A stretch of DNA of 41,942 nt from an uncultured Eubacteriales bacterium (GCA_949031345.1 CARNVA010000002.1:120732-162673); one strand, 5' to 3'; shown: positions 7,767 through 16,874, counted from the stretch's first letter. The notes: generated by a model not told the origin, from the letters alone. Numbers and translations: made by a program.

Positions 7767-10700
7767 ATGAAAACAATTATTACAGATGCTTCTTCTGCTG
7801 TAGGAAGCGTAGCTTATAAATTATCTCAAGTTGTGCCAATCTATCCAATAACACCTTCAAGCCCAATGGCTGAGCATGCATCATTGCTTTCAAGCAAAGG
7901 CGAGAAAAATATATTTGGAGAAGATGTAAAAATGATTGAAATGCAAAGCGAAGGAGGCGTTGCTGGCACTATGCATGGAGCACTGGCTTCACATGCCCTT
8001 TCAAGCACTTTCACTTCAAGTCAAGGTTTGCTTTTGATGATTCCAAATATGTATAAACTAGCTGGTGAATGCCTGCCTGCCGTCATTCATGTTGCTGCAA
8101 GAGCTGTTGCAAGTCACGCTCTTTCAATATTTTGTGACCATAGTGATATCATGGCTGTAAGAAGCACTGGTTTTATAATGCTGGGCTCAAATTCTGTTCA
8201 AGAAGCAGCTCACATGTCAGCAGCTGCACACATGCTTGCACTTAAGTGCTCACTTCCAGTTTTACATTTCTTTGATGGTTTCAGAACAAGCCATGAATAT
8301 CAAAAAATCAGAGTATTTGAAGATGAAGAATTGAAAGAATTGCTGGGCAATCTTCCTCAAGAATTTATCTCATCTTATCAAGATAAACAATTTGGTACAG
8401 CCCAAAATCCTGATGTATTTTTCCAAAATCGTGAGCGAAATAGCGAAAAATATAACAAAATTGAAGAAAATATTGACGAAATCTTCAAAAGAATCAAAAA
8501 TCTTACAGGTGTTAGCTATCAGCCATTTGAATATGTAGGAAATTTAAATGCGGAAAAGATAATCGTAGCAATGGGCTCTTCATGTCAAAGCATAGAAGAA
8601 TATATTGAAAATCAAAAAGAGGAAAAAATAGGTCTTGTTAAAGTAAGACTATATCGTCCTTTCTTAGCTCATTTGTTTGTCAAAGCACTTCCAAAGACAG
8701 TTAAAACAATAACTGTACTTGATAGAACGAAAGAGAATGGCGCAAAAGCCCCTCTCTATTTGGATGTAGTAAGTGCATTAAAAGCTTTCAACAATATCAA
8801 TATCATTGGCGGAAGATATGGTCTTGGAGGAAAAGATTTCACTCCACAATGCATTGCTGCCGTTTATAAAAATATGGAAAAGTTGTCACCAAAAGATGAA
8901 TTTACTGTAGGCATTGATGATGACATGTTCAACTCATCTCTTCCGCTTGAAAAAATAAATAATTATGAAGACAGCTTCGCAATAAAAATATTTGGACTTG
9001 GCTCTGATGGCTCAGTTTCTTCTAGCAAATCAACAATAAAAATTTTAGGTGAAAATTATGACAAATATGTTCAAGGCTATTTTGAGTATGACTCAAAAAA
9101 ATCTGGCAGTTTGACAATATCTCACCTACGCCTTTCTGACAAGCCTATAAAAAGTGAATATCTTGTCAAGAATGCAAACCTTATTTCAATAAACAATTTC
9201 TCTTTTGTGACAAGATATGACTGCCTTGACGGATTAAAAGAAAATGGCGTTGTGCTTTTAAACACAATTTTCAGTAATGAAGAAATTGGTAGGATTTTAC
9301 CTAAAAACTATGTTGAAAAACTTCAAGCTCAAAAAGCAAAATTATATGTCATTGACGGGCAAAAAATAGCACGCGAAAATGGACTGGGCAGCAAGATAAA
9401 TATTATCATGCAAACAGCGCTCTTTAAGTGTGCAAAACTATTAAATGATGATGATATTATAAAAAATATAACAAAGTCAATAGAAAAAACCTTTGCCATC
9501 AAAGGTCAAGCAGTAATTGACAAAAACTTGGCAGCAATGAAAATGGCGTTGTCTTCAGCAAGCGAAGTTGATGTTTCAAAGCTTGTTGGCAAAGATTATA
9601 TTAAAGACAATGCTGAATATGATGACAAATTTTATAATGATATCATGGTGCCAATCAAAAATCTTGAAGGTGACAAAATTAAAGTTTCAAAGTTTGAAGC
9701 CGACGGCTCAACACCTCTTGCAACAAGCCAATATGAAAAAAGAGGAATCGCATCAAGACTACCAAACTGGATAAAAGAAAATTGCATTCAGTGCGGAAGA
9801 TGCGTGATAGCATGCCCTCATTCAGCCCTTAAAGCTATCTTAATTGACACAGATATTGCAAAGGAAGATTTTGTTAAGGCGATAGGCTTGAATGGAAAAT
9901 CTTACAAAGTTTTGCTCTCTCCTGACGACTGCAGCGGCTGTGGAGTTTGCGCAAACACCTGCCCTGCTATCAATAAAGCTTTGCAAATGGTAGGCACAGA
10001 AGAAGTATATGAAGAAAAAAATAAAGCTTACAAGGAAGAAATTCAACTTAAAAGAGAAAAGCAGTCGCTATTTTCAACTGCAATGGCAAAAGGCTTGCAG
10101 TTTAATGATAGTTTATTTGAGTTTTCTGGAGCTTGTGCTGGTTGCGGTGAAACTCCATATATAAAAATTCTCACCATGCTTAATGGAAGCAATATGATGA
10201 TAGCAAATGCAACTGGCTGCTCATCAATCTATGGCGGAACATTTGGTGCCTGCCCTTATGGCAAGGATGAAAACGGCGGAATTTTCTGGGCAAACAGCCT
10301 ATTTGAAGATAATGCCGAATTTGGTCTTGGAATTAAACTTGGCAGCCAATTCAACCAAAACAGCAACAAAAAAGTTTGGATTATAGGTGGAGATGGCTGG
10401 GCTGATGACATCGGCTTTGGTGGGCTTGACCATGTACTGGCCAGTGGGGAAGATGTCAACATATTGGTGCTTGACAATCAAAGTTATTCAAATACAGGCG
10501 GCCAAGCAAGTAAAGCAACCCCAACAGGAGCAAGTGTTAAATTTGCTGACAGCGGCAAAAAGGTTGCAAAAAAGAATTTAGGACAAATTGCCCTAACCTA
10601 TAAAGATGTCTTTGTAGGTCAGGTTGCTCTTGGCGGCGACATGAATCATACAATCAAAACTATTAAAGAAGCACAAGAATATAAAGGCGTAAGTATAATA

Positions 10701-10991
10701 ATAGCCTATGCCCCTTGTATAAATCAGGGTTTTGAGCTTGCTAATATGATGAATGAAACGGCAAAAGCAGTTGAATGCGGATACTGGCCATTATATAAAT
10801 TCAACCCTACTGAAAATAAACTAGAGCTTTCAAGCGAAATGAAAGATGAAGCCTATTTTGATTTCTTAAAGGGAGAAAGAAGATTTCAAATAACCTTTGA
10901 AAAGGGCAAAACAGAGCTTCTTGAAAAGCAGAAAAATCAAGCAATAAACGATTTCACTATTCTTGAAGCAAAATCAAAATCAAACAATTAA
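7767..10991 (+). CDS. nifJ: pyruvate:ferredoxin (flavodoxin) oxidoreductase
   Basis: 1074 residues, a single-chain PFOR that oxidatively decarboxylates pyruvate with CoA to acetyl-CoA and reduces ferredoxin. Domains in order: pyrimidine-binding domain with YPITPSSPMAE (26-36); transketolase C-like domain with KVRLYRPF; a 2x[4Fe-4S] ferredoxin domain with CIQCGRCVIACP (about 673-684) and CSGCGVCANTCP (about 721-732); and the TPP domain with CAGCGETPY (about 790), GDGWADDIGFGGLDH (about 875) and NQSYSNTGGQ. Cys in YAPCINQG is the expected fourth ligand of the cluster next to TPP. It is shorter than many NifJ (about 1170), consistent with a reduced C-terminal extension. It is the only long plus-strand protein gene here, with a strong promoter, AGGAG and terminator of its own. 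It marks anaerobic energy metabolism. Confidence 0.96.
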   Translation: MKTIITDASSAVGSVAYKLSQVVPIYPITPSSPMAEHASLLSSKGEKNIFGEDVKMIEMQSEGGVAGTMHGALASHALSSTFTSSQGLLLMIPNMYKLAGECLPAVIHVAARAVASHALSIFCDHSDIMAVRSTGFIMLGSNSVQEAAHMSAAAHMLALKCSLPVLHFFDGFRTSHEYQKIRVFEDEELKELLGNLPQEFISSYQDKQFGTAQNPDVFFQNRERNSEKYNKIEENIDEIFKRIKNLTGVSYQPFEYVGNLNAEKIIVAMGSSCQSIEEYIENQKEEKIGLVKVRLYRPFLAHLFVKALPKTVKTITVLDRTKENGAKAPLYLDVVSALKAFNNINIIGGRYGLGGKDFTPQCIAAVYKNMEKLSPKDEFTVGIDDDMFNSSLPLEKINNYEDSFAIKIFGLGSDGSVSSSKSTIKILGENYDKYVQGYFEYDSKKSGSLTISHLRLSDKPIKSEYLVKNANLISINNFSFVTRYDCLDGLKENGVVLLNTIFSNEEIGRILPKNYVEKLQAQKAKLYVIDGQKIARENGLGSKINIIMQTALFKCAKLLNDDDIIKNITKSIEKTFAIKGQAVIDKNLAAMKMALSSASEVDVSKLVGKDYIKDNAEYDDKFYNDIMVPIKNLEGDKIKVSKFEADGSTPLATSQYEKRGIASRLPNWIKENCIQCGRCVIACPHSALKAILIDTDIAKEDFVKAIGLNGKSYKVLLSPDDCSGCGVCANTCPAINKALQMVGTEEVYEEKNKAYKEEIQLKREKQSLFSTAMAKGLQFNDSLFEFSGACAGCGETPYIKILTMLNGSNMMIANATGCSSIYGGTFGACPYGKDENGGIFWANSLFEDNAEFGLGIKLGSQFNQNSNKKVWIIGGDGWADDIGFGGLDHVLASGEDVNILVLDNQSYSNTGGQASKATPTGASVKFADSGKKVAKKNLGQIALTYKDVFVGQVALGGDMNHTIKTIKEAQEYKGVSIIIAYAPCINQGFELANMMNETAKAVECGYWPLYKFNPTENKLELSSEMKDEAYFDFLKGERRFQITFEKGKTELLEKQKNQAINDFTILEAKSKSNN

Positions 10992-11000
10992 AAAACAAAA

Positions 11001-11027
11001 AACTAGGATTTCAATCCTAGTTTTTTA
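11001..11027. terminator. bidirectional terminator
   Basis: AACTAGGATT pairs with AATCCTAGTT, flanked by A-rich and T-rich runs on both sides. It sits between the convergent oxidoreductase gene and the frameshifted minus-strand gene and can end both. Confidence 0.92.
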
Positions 11028-11028
11028 T

Positions 11029-11397
11029 TTATAATGAATTTTCAGAATCAGAATTTTGACCTTCTAACAGCCTTTCCCTTGACTTTAAAAACTGAATTTG
11101 TTTATAAATGTCAGCCCAGTTTTCTGGAAGAGCAGGCTGCTTGTAATAAGCTTTCATGCTTTCATCATTTGCAAAATGGCTTTTTGTCTTTTCAATAGCA
11201 ACCTTATGTCCATATTGTCTTACAGCATTCAGATAATATTTCAAATATTTTATATAATCTTGCATACACCCTTCAGCAAGACAATCAGGAAATTTTCTGT
11301 AAAGCTTTGAGTTTTTATCTGTCAAAAAAGTCTCTTGAAAAGCTGTGGGGGGTCGTATAAGCATTTTTTGTATTTGCAAAGCCTTCAATAATCTCAT
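11029..11397 (-). CDS. unknown gene, 3' part after a frameshift
   Basis: I do not recognise this protein. This frame is probably the C-terminal part of the gene beginning at 11662. The two frames overlap over 11315-11397 and join smoothly if one base of the six-C run (minus strand; plus bases 11347-11352) is removed, giving a 210-residue protein. The genuine residues then start at about TAFQETFLTD. They include an aromatic, charged helix-like segment (DYIKYLKYYLNAVRQYG) and a polar tail ending GQNSDSENSL. The ATG at 11397 has no ribosome binding site, so independent translation is unlikely. There is no signal peptide or membrane helix. Confidence 0.55.
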   Translation of the reverse strand: MRLLKALQIQKMLIRPPTAFQETFLTDKNSKLYRKFPDCLAEGCMQDYIKYLKYYLNAVRQYGHKVAIEKTKSHFANDESMKAYYKQPALPENWADIYKQIQFLKSRERLLEGQNSDSENSL

Positions 11398-11662
11398 TCC
11401 AATAATTTTTCATATATGGCTTTGGATCGAGCGCTGCCTGTTGCAAACGCTGCACAAGAGCACCATTGATTGCTTTATTAAGCTCACCAATCTTATGTCT
11501 TAAAATAATTCTATTTAAAAGCTCCTCATTTTCTTCTATGGTCAAATCTGTTTTTTCTATTTTATAATCATTTTTCCAGTATAAAACTTTTGCGTTTGTA
11601 AGCACATGTTCACAACGCTTTAATTGCTTTTTTTCTTGTTTTAAAATTTCTCTTATTTCCAT
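11315..11662 (-). CDS. unknown gene, 5' part before a frameshift
   Basis: A 115-residue frame, mostly helical and basic (EIREILKQEKKQLKRCEHVL), not recognised. The last 13 residues or so after the C-run are probably out-of-frame. The start at 11662 lacks a Shine-Dalgarno sequence but has an extended -10 (TGTTATAAT) ending 6 nt upstream, so it is predicted to be leaderless. Together with the 3' part it fills the space between two terminators, as one transcription unit should. The frameshift may be a sequencing or assembly error in a homopolymer, a real phase-variable tract, or decay. Confidence 0.6.
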   Translation of the reverse strand: MEIREILKQEKKQLKRCEHVLTNAKVLYWKNDYKIEKTDLTIEENEELLNRIILRHKIGELNKAINGALVQRLQQAALDPKPYMKNYWNEIIEGFANTKNAYTTPHSFSRDFFDR

Positions 11663-11668
11663 AGGCTT

Positions 11669-11677
11669 ATTATAACA
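11669..11677 (-). promoter_or_regulatory. extended -10 of the 11662 gene
   Basis: Minus strand TGTTATAAT, a perfect extended -10, ends 6 nt before the ATG. The -35 region is AT-rich and not recognisable, which extended -10 promoters tolerate. Confidence 0.65.
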
Positions 11678-11726
11678 TAATAAACAATAAAAATAAATAG
11701 GTTATTAAAATTTTTTTTATTTAAAT

Positions 11727-11757
11727 AAAAAAGAGCAAGTAAATTTTGCTCTTTTAT
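11727..11757 (-). terminator. terminator of the 11762-12340 gene
   Basis: AAAAGAGCAA pairs with TTGCTCTTTT around a 7-nt loop, followed on the minus strand by TTTTATTT. It starts right after the stop codon. Confidence 0.88.
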
Positions 11758-11761
11758 CATT

Positions 11762-12340
11762 TTAAAGTTCTGCCTCATCCTCATCAAAAGTTTCTTGTTC
11801 AACTTCTTTATAAGTAGTTTGAAAAGCCATATTGGTGATTGAATAAATATCTCCATTTTCACTCACGCAAAGTTTTGACCCTTTTGGTGAATATTGCATT
11901 TCTCCCCAAGAAGCTTTAAAGCAGATATCTCTGGTTGTTGTCACGAAAGATTTTGCATCTCCTACAGTCTTGTAAGTTGTATCATCTACCTTTTCGTAAA
12001 GTTTTGCAAACTTTTCACCTTTTACCATATAAACTTCGCCGTCTGGATTTCTTACAAGCATACATTTATTGTCTATATCTTTTTGAGCAACAGTAATTTC
12101 AGTCTCGTCAAAAGAATATTCCTTTCCATCTATAATTATACCTGGACGAGTAATCACTTTTTCACCCAATTTGGCAGGCCAAGCTGTAACTACAGCTTCC
12201 TTTTTCGCTTTAATAAATTTCATGTCTGATACTTGGGTAAGCAAAGCATTTTTATCAGCAGCACCAATAAAATCAATCTCTTCAAAAGTTACTTCAATAT
12301 CAGCTTCGCCATTTCTTCCAGTCAAAATTCTTTTTTCCAT
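11762..12340 (-). CDS. small soluble protein, weakly PGDYG-like
   Basis: 192 residues, no signal peptide or membrane segment, acidic C-terminus (EQETFDEDEAEL). The middle part, with AVVTAWPAK, then an EITVAQKDIDNKC stretch and NPDGEVYMVKGEKFAKLYEKV, resembles by eye the PGDYG domain seen in some phage and bacterial proteins, but the PGDYG signature itself is absent. No function is assigned. It is monocistronic, with a consensus promoter, a GAGAGG site and a strong terminator, so it is probably well expressed. Confidence 0.7.
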   Translation of the reverse strand: MEKRILTGRNGEADIEVTFEEIDFIGAADKNALLTQVSDMKFIKAKKEAVVTAWPAKLGEKVITRPGIIIDGKEYSFDETEITVAQKDIDNKCMLVRNPDGEVYMVKGEKFAKLYEKVDDTTYKTVGDAKSFVTTTRDICFKASWGEMQYSPKGSKLCVSENGDIYSITNMAFQTTYKEVEQETFDEDEAEL

Positions 12341-12362
12341 ATTGCACCTCTCTTCTATTTTG

Positions 12363-12391
12363 ATTATAGTCTAAAATTAAAAAAATGTCAA
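12363..12391 (-). promoter_or_regulatory. consensus sigma-A promoter
   Basis: Minus strand: TTGACA (12386-12391), 17-nt spacer, TATAAT (12363-12368). The leader is about 17 nt with GAGAGG. Confidence 0.88.
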
Positions 12392-12406
12392 TAAATGTAA
12401 AAAGAA

Positions 12407-13321
12407 TTACATGTTATATTTTGAAAGAAAGCCATTGACCACTCTTTCGTATTCATAAGCATTGTTTTTATAAGAGCCCACATGTCCACTATCTTTTCCG
12501 ATATAAATATCCTTTCTATTATCTGGCACCTGTGATGATAAATTATAAACCATTTCAGTAGGCACGATTTTATCACTGTCACCATGAATAAACAAAATTG
12601 GCAATCGACTGTTTTTGATCTTTGATGTCACATCAACCTTTTTCAAATCAAGATCTTGAGACTTTTTTGTGTAATTATAAAAAATATTATAACAAAGTTT
12701 TGATATGATTTTATGTTGCAAAAACATGAACTTAAGTTCTTTATCAGCATTATCAAAGCCGCTATCTTCAATAGCAAGAACAACATTACTTGGAAGCTGT
12801 TCACCAGCAGCAAGACATACGCTGCTTGCACCAAGAGATACACCAAACAAAACAATCTTGTAGTGATTTTTTAACTGCAATAATTTTTCTATCCAAAGCT
12901 TTAAATCTTCACTTTCTTTTTTACCCATGGTTATATCTCTTCCCTCACTTTCTCCATGAGAGCGCATATCAATTGCTAAAATATCATAGCCTTTTTTTTC
13001 AAAAAGTTTGACATATTTTGCCATGTGTCTATGATTGCCACCATAGCCATGAACAAGAAGCGCAACCCTTCCGCAACTATTGTCTTTATAAAAACCACAG
13101 AGTTTGAGATTATCTGTACTTGTAATTGAAACCTTTTTAAAATCTCTGTCAAAAATTCCTTCTTCTTTATCATTTTCAAATAAAGATTCAATTTTCTTCA
13201 ACATTTTACCCTTTCGTGTCAATATCAAACGATAAAGATTTGCCCCAACAATCAAATATACAGCTAAAAATAACAGCATAAGAGTTAATAGAACAAAACA
13301 TATCAACATAAACAATTTCAT
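12407..13321 (-). CDS. membrane-anchored alpha/beta hydrolase
   Basis: 304 residues. One N-terminal membrane helix (about residues 3-27) is followed by a serine-hydrolase fold. Visible elements are HGYGGNHRH for the oxyanion site, GVSLGAS with nucleophile Ser near 161, HGDSDKIVP with the acid Asp near 247, and DSGHVGSY with His near 279. A YqkD/FrsA-like family is plausible. Substrate is unknown; lipid or peptide esters at the membrane are possible. It starts 9 nt after the stop of the acidic protein gene, with AAGGGTG as binding site, so the two form an operon. Confidence 0.9.
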   Translation of the reverse strand: MKLFMLICFVLLTLMLLFLAVYLIVGANLYRLILTRKGKMLKKIESLFENDKEEGIFDRDFKKVSITSTDNLKLCGFYKDNSCGRVALLVHGYGGNHRHMAKYVKLFEKKGYDILAIDMRSHGESEGRDITMGKKESEDLKLWIEKLLQLKNHYKIVLFGVSLGASSVCLAAGEQLPSNVVLAIEDSGFDNADKELKFMFLQHKIISKLCYNIFYNYTKKSQDLDLKKVDVTSKIKNSRLPILFIHGDSDKIVPTEMVYNLSSQVPDNRKDIYIGKDSGHVGSYKNNAYEYERVVNGFLSKYNM

Positions 13322-13330
13322 TTTTCACCC

Positions 13331-14293
13331 TTAAACAACTATTGCTTTTACGCTTTCGCCACTTTCAGCATCTTGATATGAAAGCCAATATCCAAACCCT
13401 TGAGGCTTTGCCTCATCCAATGGAAACCAGATAGGAAAGCCTGAAAGCTCTCTTGGCGCCATTTTTTGATAAACACCTGGAACGCCATAACAAATATAAA
13501 GCAACTTCTCTCCTTCATAAATAAGCCCAAGCACATAATAATTTAAATCTTCATCAATATTTACTTTGACCCATTTTGAATTTGGCAGCAACTTTTCCAA
13601 ATATTCTTCACTTGGATTGTCTGCAAAAAGTTTATCTATTTGTGGTTTCATCTCTTGATAAAAATGTGTGTATTTTTCTTCTTCCTCGCTCTCTTGCTCA
13701 TCTTCAACATTATCATCTTGAATTACTTCATGTTTTAAAGATAATTCTTGCAAATTTGAATTTTCAAGATAATATCTTTTATAAATACAATTTTCGCAAT
13801 CTCCGCAAGAATTTTCTTCACTTTCAAGGCACTTATCAATCTCTTCTTCAATTTCCTCTTTAAGTTCATCATCATATTCTACACCAAATTCATCAAGCGT
13901 TTCTTCAACTTTCTCAACAGACTCTGCATCTTTCAACTTGTCAATCACCTGCGTAAATATTTCATCTTGGTCCAAAAAACCTTCCACAGTGCCATATAAT
14001 ATTGGACTTGGCTCACCATTGACAAAATTTATCACAGCACATGAAAAATCATTGCTGATTTTGTCTATTTGACAGGCAAAAGTATAAAGCATTTGTGAGC
14101 ATCTTATAAGCCCTGCTTTTGCAACCTTTCCATCTTGGTATAAGCCTAAACTTATAATTCCCTTTGGCTCTGTGCCAAAATTATAAAGCCTTAATCTGCC
14201 TTTTGCCATCTGTCCGTCACACTCTAAAGTTAACACAGCTTTTTGAGAAGAATTGTCAACACCGTTTAAAACAATACTTTTCTTATTAAACAT
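13331..14293 (-). CDS. unknown acidic protein with cysteine cluster
   Basis: 320 residues, not recognised. The N-terminal part (about 1-110) looks beta-rich. A very acidic central linker contains repeated Glu runs and a compact CGDCENC cluster near residues 165-175 that could bind a metal. The C-terminal part has WVKVNIDEDLNYYVLGLIYE and an aromatic end (FPIWFPLDEAKPQGFGYW). There is no signal peptide. ATG 14293 was chosen because AGAGGTG lies 6 nt upstream; a GTG three codons earlier would consume the binding site. It is the first gene of an operon with the hydrolase. A large inverted repeat spans its promoter and binding site. Confidence 0.72.
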   Translation of the reverse strand: MFNKKSIVLNGVDNSSQKAVLTLECDGQMAKGRLRLYNFGTEPKGIISLGLYQDGKVAKAGLIRCSQMLYTFACQIDKISNDFSCAVINFVNGEPSPILYGTVEGFLDQDEIFTQVIDKLKDAESVEKVEETLDEFGVEYDDELKEEIEEEIDKCLESEENSCGDCENCIYKRYYLENSNLQELSLKHEVIQDDNVEDEQESEEEEKYTHFYQEMKPQIDKLFADNPSEEYLEKLLPNSKWVKVNIDEDLNYYVLGLIYEGEKLLYICYGVPGVYQKMAPRELSGFPIWFPLDEAKPQGFGYWLSYQDAESGESVKAIVV

Positions 14294-14298
14294 AAAAA

Positions 14299-14340
14299 TC
14301 ACCTCTTTATATATTATACAAAGAGATGACTTTTAATGAA
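14299..14340 (-). promoter_or_regulatory. promoter embedded in an inverted repeat
   Basis: TCACCTCTTT (14299-14308) and AAAGAGATGA (14320-14329) are inverted arms of 10 bp with one mismatch, separated by 11 bp. The spacer holds a TATAAT -10 for the minus strand (14313-14318). The proximal arm is the Shine-Dalgarno region. A weak TTCATT (14335-14340) lies at -35. A bound repressor would cover the -10. Confidence 0.5.
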
Positions 14341-14435
14341 TTTAATATTGTGTCATATAATATGCATTTTTGTCGAAATTACTCGAATTATTTTTATCTA
14401 TTTATATTATCATTCACAATAAATCAAGCTTCAAT

Positions 14436-16406
14436 TTAATTAAAAGACTTTGTCATTTTTCTGGTGATTTTTCTTACAATTTCCTTCACATTAAAGCCTG
14501 CCCTAGAATAAACTTCCTTTCCGTCTCCGCTGCCTTGATAATCTTCTACACCAATAAAAAGACCATCATCTCCAAGGTATTTATACCAAGTAGAGTCATT
14601 TGAAGCCTCAATGGCAACTCTTAATGAAGCACCCTTTTGAAGCACTTTATTTTTATAAACAGTGGATTGTTTTTCAAAAATTTCAATACTTGGCATTGAA
14701 ACCACACTTACATCATATTTTTTCATGAGCTCATTTGCAACCGATAATGCAAGAGACACCTCACTACCTGTTGCATAAATAACAATGTCAGCGTCCTTTC
14801 TTGCAGGTTTTAAAATATAACCGCCAAATTCAGCTTCTTTAAACTTCCCGTCCACAACCTCCATAGACTGTTTAGAAAGGATAAAAGCAACAGGTCCGCC
14901 AGCTGTTAAATAATGCTTATAGCCAGCCATAAGCTCATTACCGTCGCATGGTCTGAAAGTAGTAAGACCAATGATTGACCTTAAATTTCCAAGCTCTTCA
15001 ATAGGTTGATGTGTTGGGCCATCTTTGCCTACACAAATGCTGTCGTGTGTAAAGAAAAATATTGAATTGCAGTTCATAAATGCTGCCATGCGCACAGCTG
15101 GCAACATATAACTTGAAAAGCTCAAGAAAGTCGCACAATAAGGAATAAAATCTTCATATAGGCTTATTCCATTTATTATAGCCCCCATTGCATGCTCACG
15201 CACTCCAAAATGAATATTTCTTCCTCGTCTATTTCCAATATTATAATTGCCCGCATTGTCTAAAAAGCAACTGCTTTGCTGAGCAACATCAGCAGTACCT
15301 CCAACTAATTGTGGAAGTTTTTCGCAAATTTCGTTTAAGATAATCTTATTAAGCTCTCGCCCAGACATTCCCTCCCACTTGTAAGAATTTCTTGCAAGCT
15401 TGTCCATATCAATTTTTTTCTTGTCAAAAAAGTTGGTAAATTGCCTGTAAAGCTCTGGATTTGAATTTGCATAAACAGCTAAATTTTGATTCCATTTTTC
15501 ATGATTAAGTTTGCCCATTCGTGAGCTTGCCATACACCAATCTCGAACATCGTTTGGCACATAAAAATTTTCATAAACACCCATTTTCTTATTAAAAATC
15601 TTAAGCTCATCACTATTAAGAGCCACGCCATGAATTGAAGATGTGCCTTCCTTTGATGTGCCTATGCCACTTGTAGTCTTAAAAATAATAATTGTTGGCT
15701 TATCAGAACGCTTAGCCTTGCCGATAGCTTTTGAACAAGCTTCATAGCTGTTTCCATTATTGCAACGAATTACATTCCAGCCCATTGCCTTGAATTTTTT
15801 GGTAACATTCTCTTTGTTTACAAGCGACAAGCTTCCATCCATAGTTACATCATTTGAATCATAAAGAAGAATGAGTTTATTAAGATTTAAATTGCCCGCA
15901 AGTGAGCAAGCTTCCTGCGCAACGCCTTCCATAAGACATCCATCTCCTGCAAGACAATAAGTATGATGGTTGATGATAGGAAAGCCTACACTATTAAATC
16001 GCTCTGCCATAATAGTTTGAGCAATTGCCATTCCAACAGCGTTTGCAACCCCCTGTCCTGAAAGTCCTGTAGAAACTTCCACACTATCCGTTGTATGATG
16101 TTCTGGATGACCTGGCGTTTTTGATCCTAATACTCTCAAATTTTTAAGGTCTTGAAGAGAGACATCAAAGCCAAACAAAGAAAGTAAAGTGTAATAAACT
16201 GGGCAAGCATGTCCAGCAGACAATACAAACCTGTCTCTATTTAAAAAATCAGTGTCAGAAATATCAAAATTATAATGATCTTTAAAAAGTGCAAGCATCA
16301 TTGCACTCACTCCAAGCGAAGCACCTGAATGACCACTTCCAGCATTGGAAATTGATTGAGCAGTAATAGATTTTACATAATTTAAGGTCTTATCAGCAAT
16401 TTTCAT
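14436..16406 (-). CDS. tkt: transketolase
   Basis: 656 residues, the normal length. Motifs: SGHSGASLG near the N-terminus, SKTPGHPE, STGLSGQGVANAVGMA, the TPP site GDGCLMEGVAQEA, then REHAMGAIINGI, THDSICVGKDGPTHQP and RPCDGNEL in the middle domain. It transfers two-carbon units between sugar phosphates in the non-oxidative pentose phosphate pathway. Some usually fixed residues vary (for example SGHS where SGHP is common), but the cofactor motifs are intact. It starts inside the end of the upstream gene (14-nt overlap), with AGGAGA 5 nt before the ATG, so it is translationally coupled. Confidence 0.95.
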   Translation of the reverse strand: MKIADKTLNYVKSITAQSISNAGSGHSGASLGVSAMMLALFKDHYNFDISDTDFLNRDRFVLSAGHACPVYYTLLSLFGFDVSLQDLKNLRVLGSKTPGHPEHHTTDSVEVSTGLSGQGVANAVGMAIAQTIMAERFNSVGFPIINHHTYCLAGDGCLMEGVAQEACSLAGNLNLNKLILLYDSNDVTMDGSLSLVNKENVTKKFKAMGWNVIRCNNGNSYEACSKAIGKAKRSDKPTIIIFKTTSGIGTSKEGTSSIHGVALNSDELKIFNKKMGVYENFYVPNDVRDWCMASSRMGKLNHEKWNQNLAVYANSNPELYRQFTNFFDKKKIDMDKLARNSYKWEGMSGRELNKIILNEICEKLPQLVGGTADVAQQSSCFLDNAGNYNIGNRRGRNIHFGVREHAMGAIINGISLYEDFIPYCATFLSFSSYMLPAVRMAAFMNCNSIFFFTHDSICVGKDGPTHQPIEELGNLRSIIGLTTFRPCDGNELMAGYKHYLTAGGPVAFILSKQSMEVVDGKFKEAEFGGYILKPARKDADIVIYATGSEVSLALSVANELMKKYDVSVVSMPSIEIFEKQSTVYKNKVLQKGASLRVAIEASNDSTWYKYLGDDGLFIGVEDYQGSGDGKEVYSRAGFNVKEIVRKITRKMTKSFN

Positions 16407-16869
16407 AAAATTCTCCTAATTCAGTAATAATTTTTTTTACAGATTGAATTACCAAACATTTTTCAATCTCGACCACAATTTGCGACTTTTGCATTAAAAG
16501 GTTGTCTCTCACCTCATAGTCAATCTTGTTTGCCACTTTTGAAGCTTTCTCTTCAGGCAATCTCAAATAGACAATGATTGATTTATCAAAATGTTCATAA
16601 AACTCCTTAAAAAGCTCAAAATCAATAGACATAACAGTGTTATAAAATTCTGCACAATGTTTCATAACACTTCGCTCTCTCTTTAAAAGATATTCAAAGC
16701 CACATTTTTCTAAAACTTGCTTTGGGTTGGTAAGCTCGTATATAATCATCTGCAGACAGTCTGCAACAAACATATCTAGCTTATCTGCTAAACGAGTCGC
16801 GACATTCTTGCAAAACTTGTCATTCAAAGAAACAACTAATATATTGATTTTGGTCTGATTTTCAGTCAT
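16393..16869 (-). CDS. shikimate-kinase-like protein lacking the P-loop
   Basis: 158 residues. The outline follows a shikimate or cytidylate kinase: NILVVSL then CKNVATRLADKL then MFVAD at the N-terminus, an RE pair near 65, IIVYLRLPEE in the middle, and a final helix. Where the family has GXXGXGKST this protein has SLNDKFCKN, so the ATP-binding loop is gone. The GGG motif near the centre is also absent. A catalytically dead or repurposed kinase fold is inferred. The overlap with tkt suggests a linked role, but none is shown. A -10 (TAAAAT) ends 5 nt before the ATG. Confidence 0.65.
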   Translation of the reverse strand: MTENQTKINILVVSLNDKFCKNVATRLADKLDMFVADCLQMIIYELTNPKQVLEKCGFEYLLKRERSVMKHCAEFYNTVMSIDFELFKEFYEHFDKSIIVYLRLPEEKASKVANKIDYEVRDNLLMQKSQIVVEIEKCLVIQSVKKIITELGEFYENC

Positions 16870-16874
16870 ACCTT

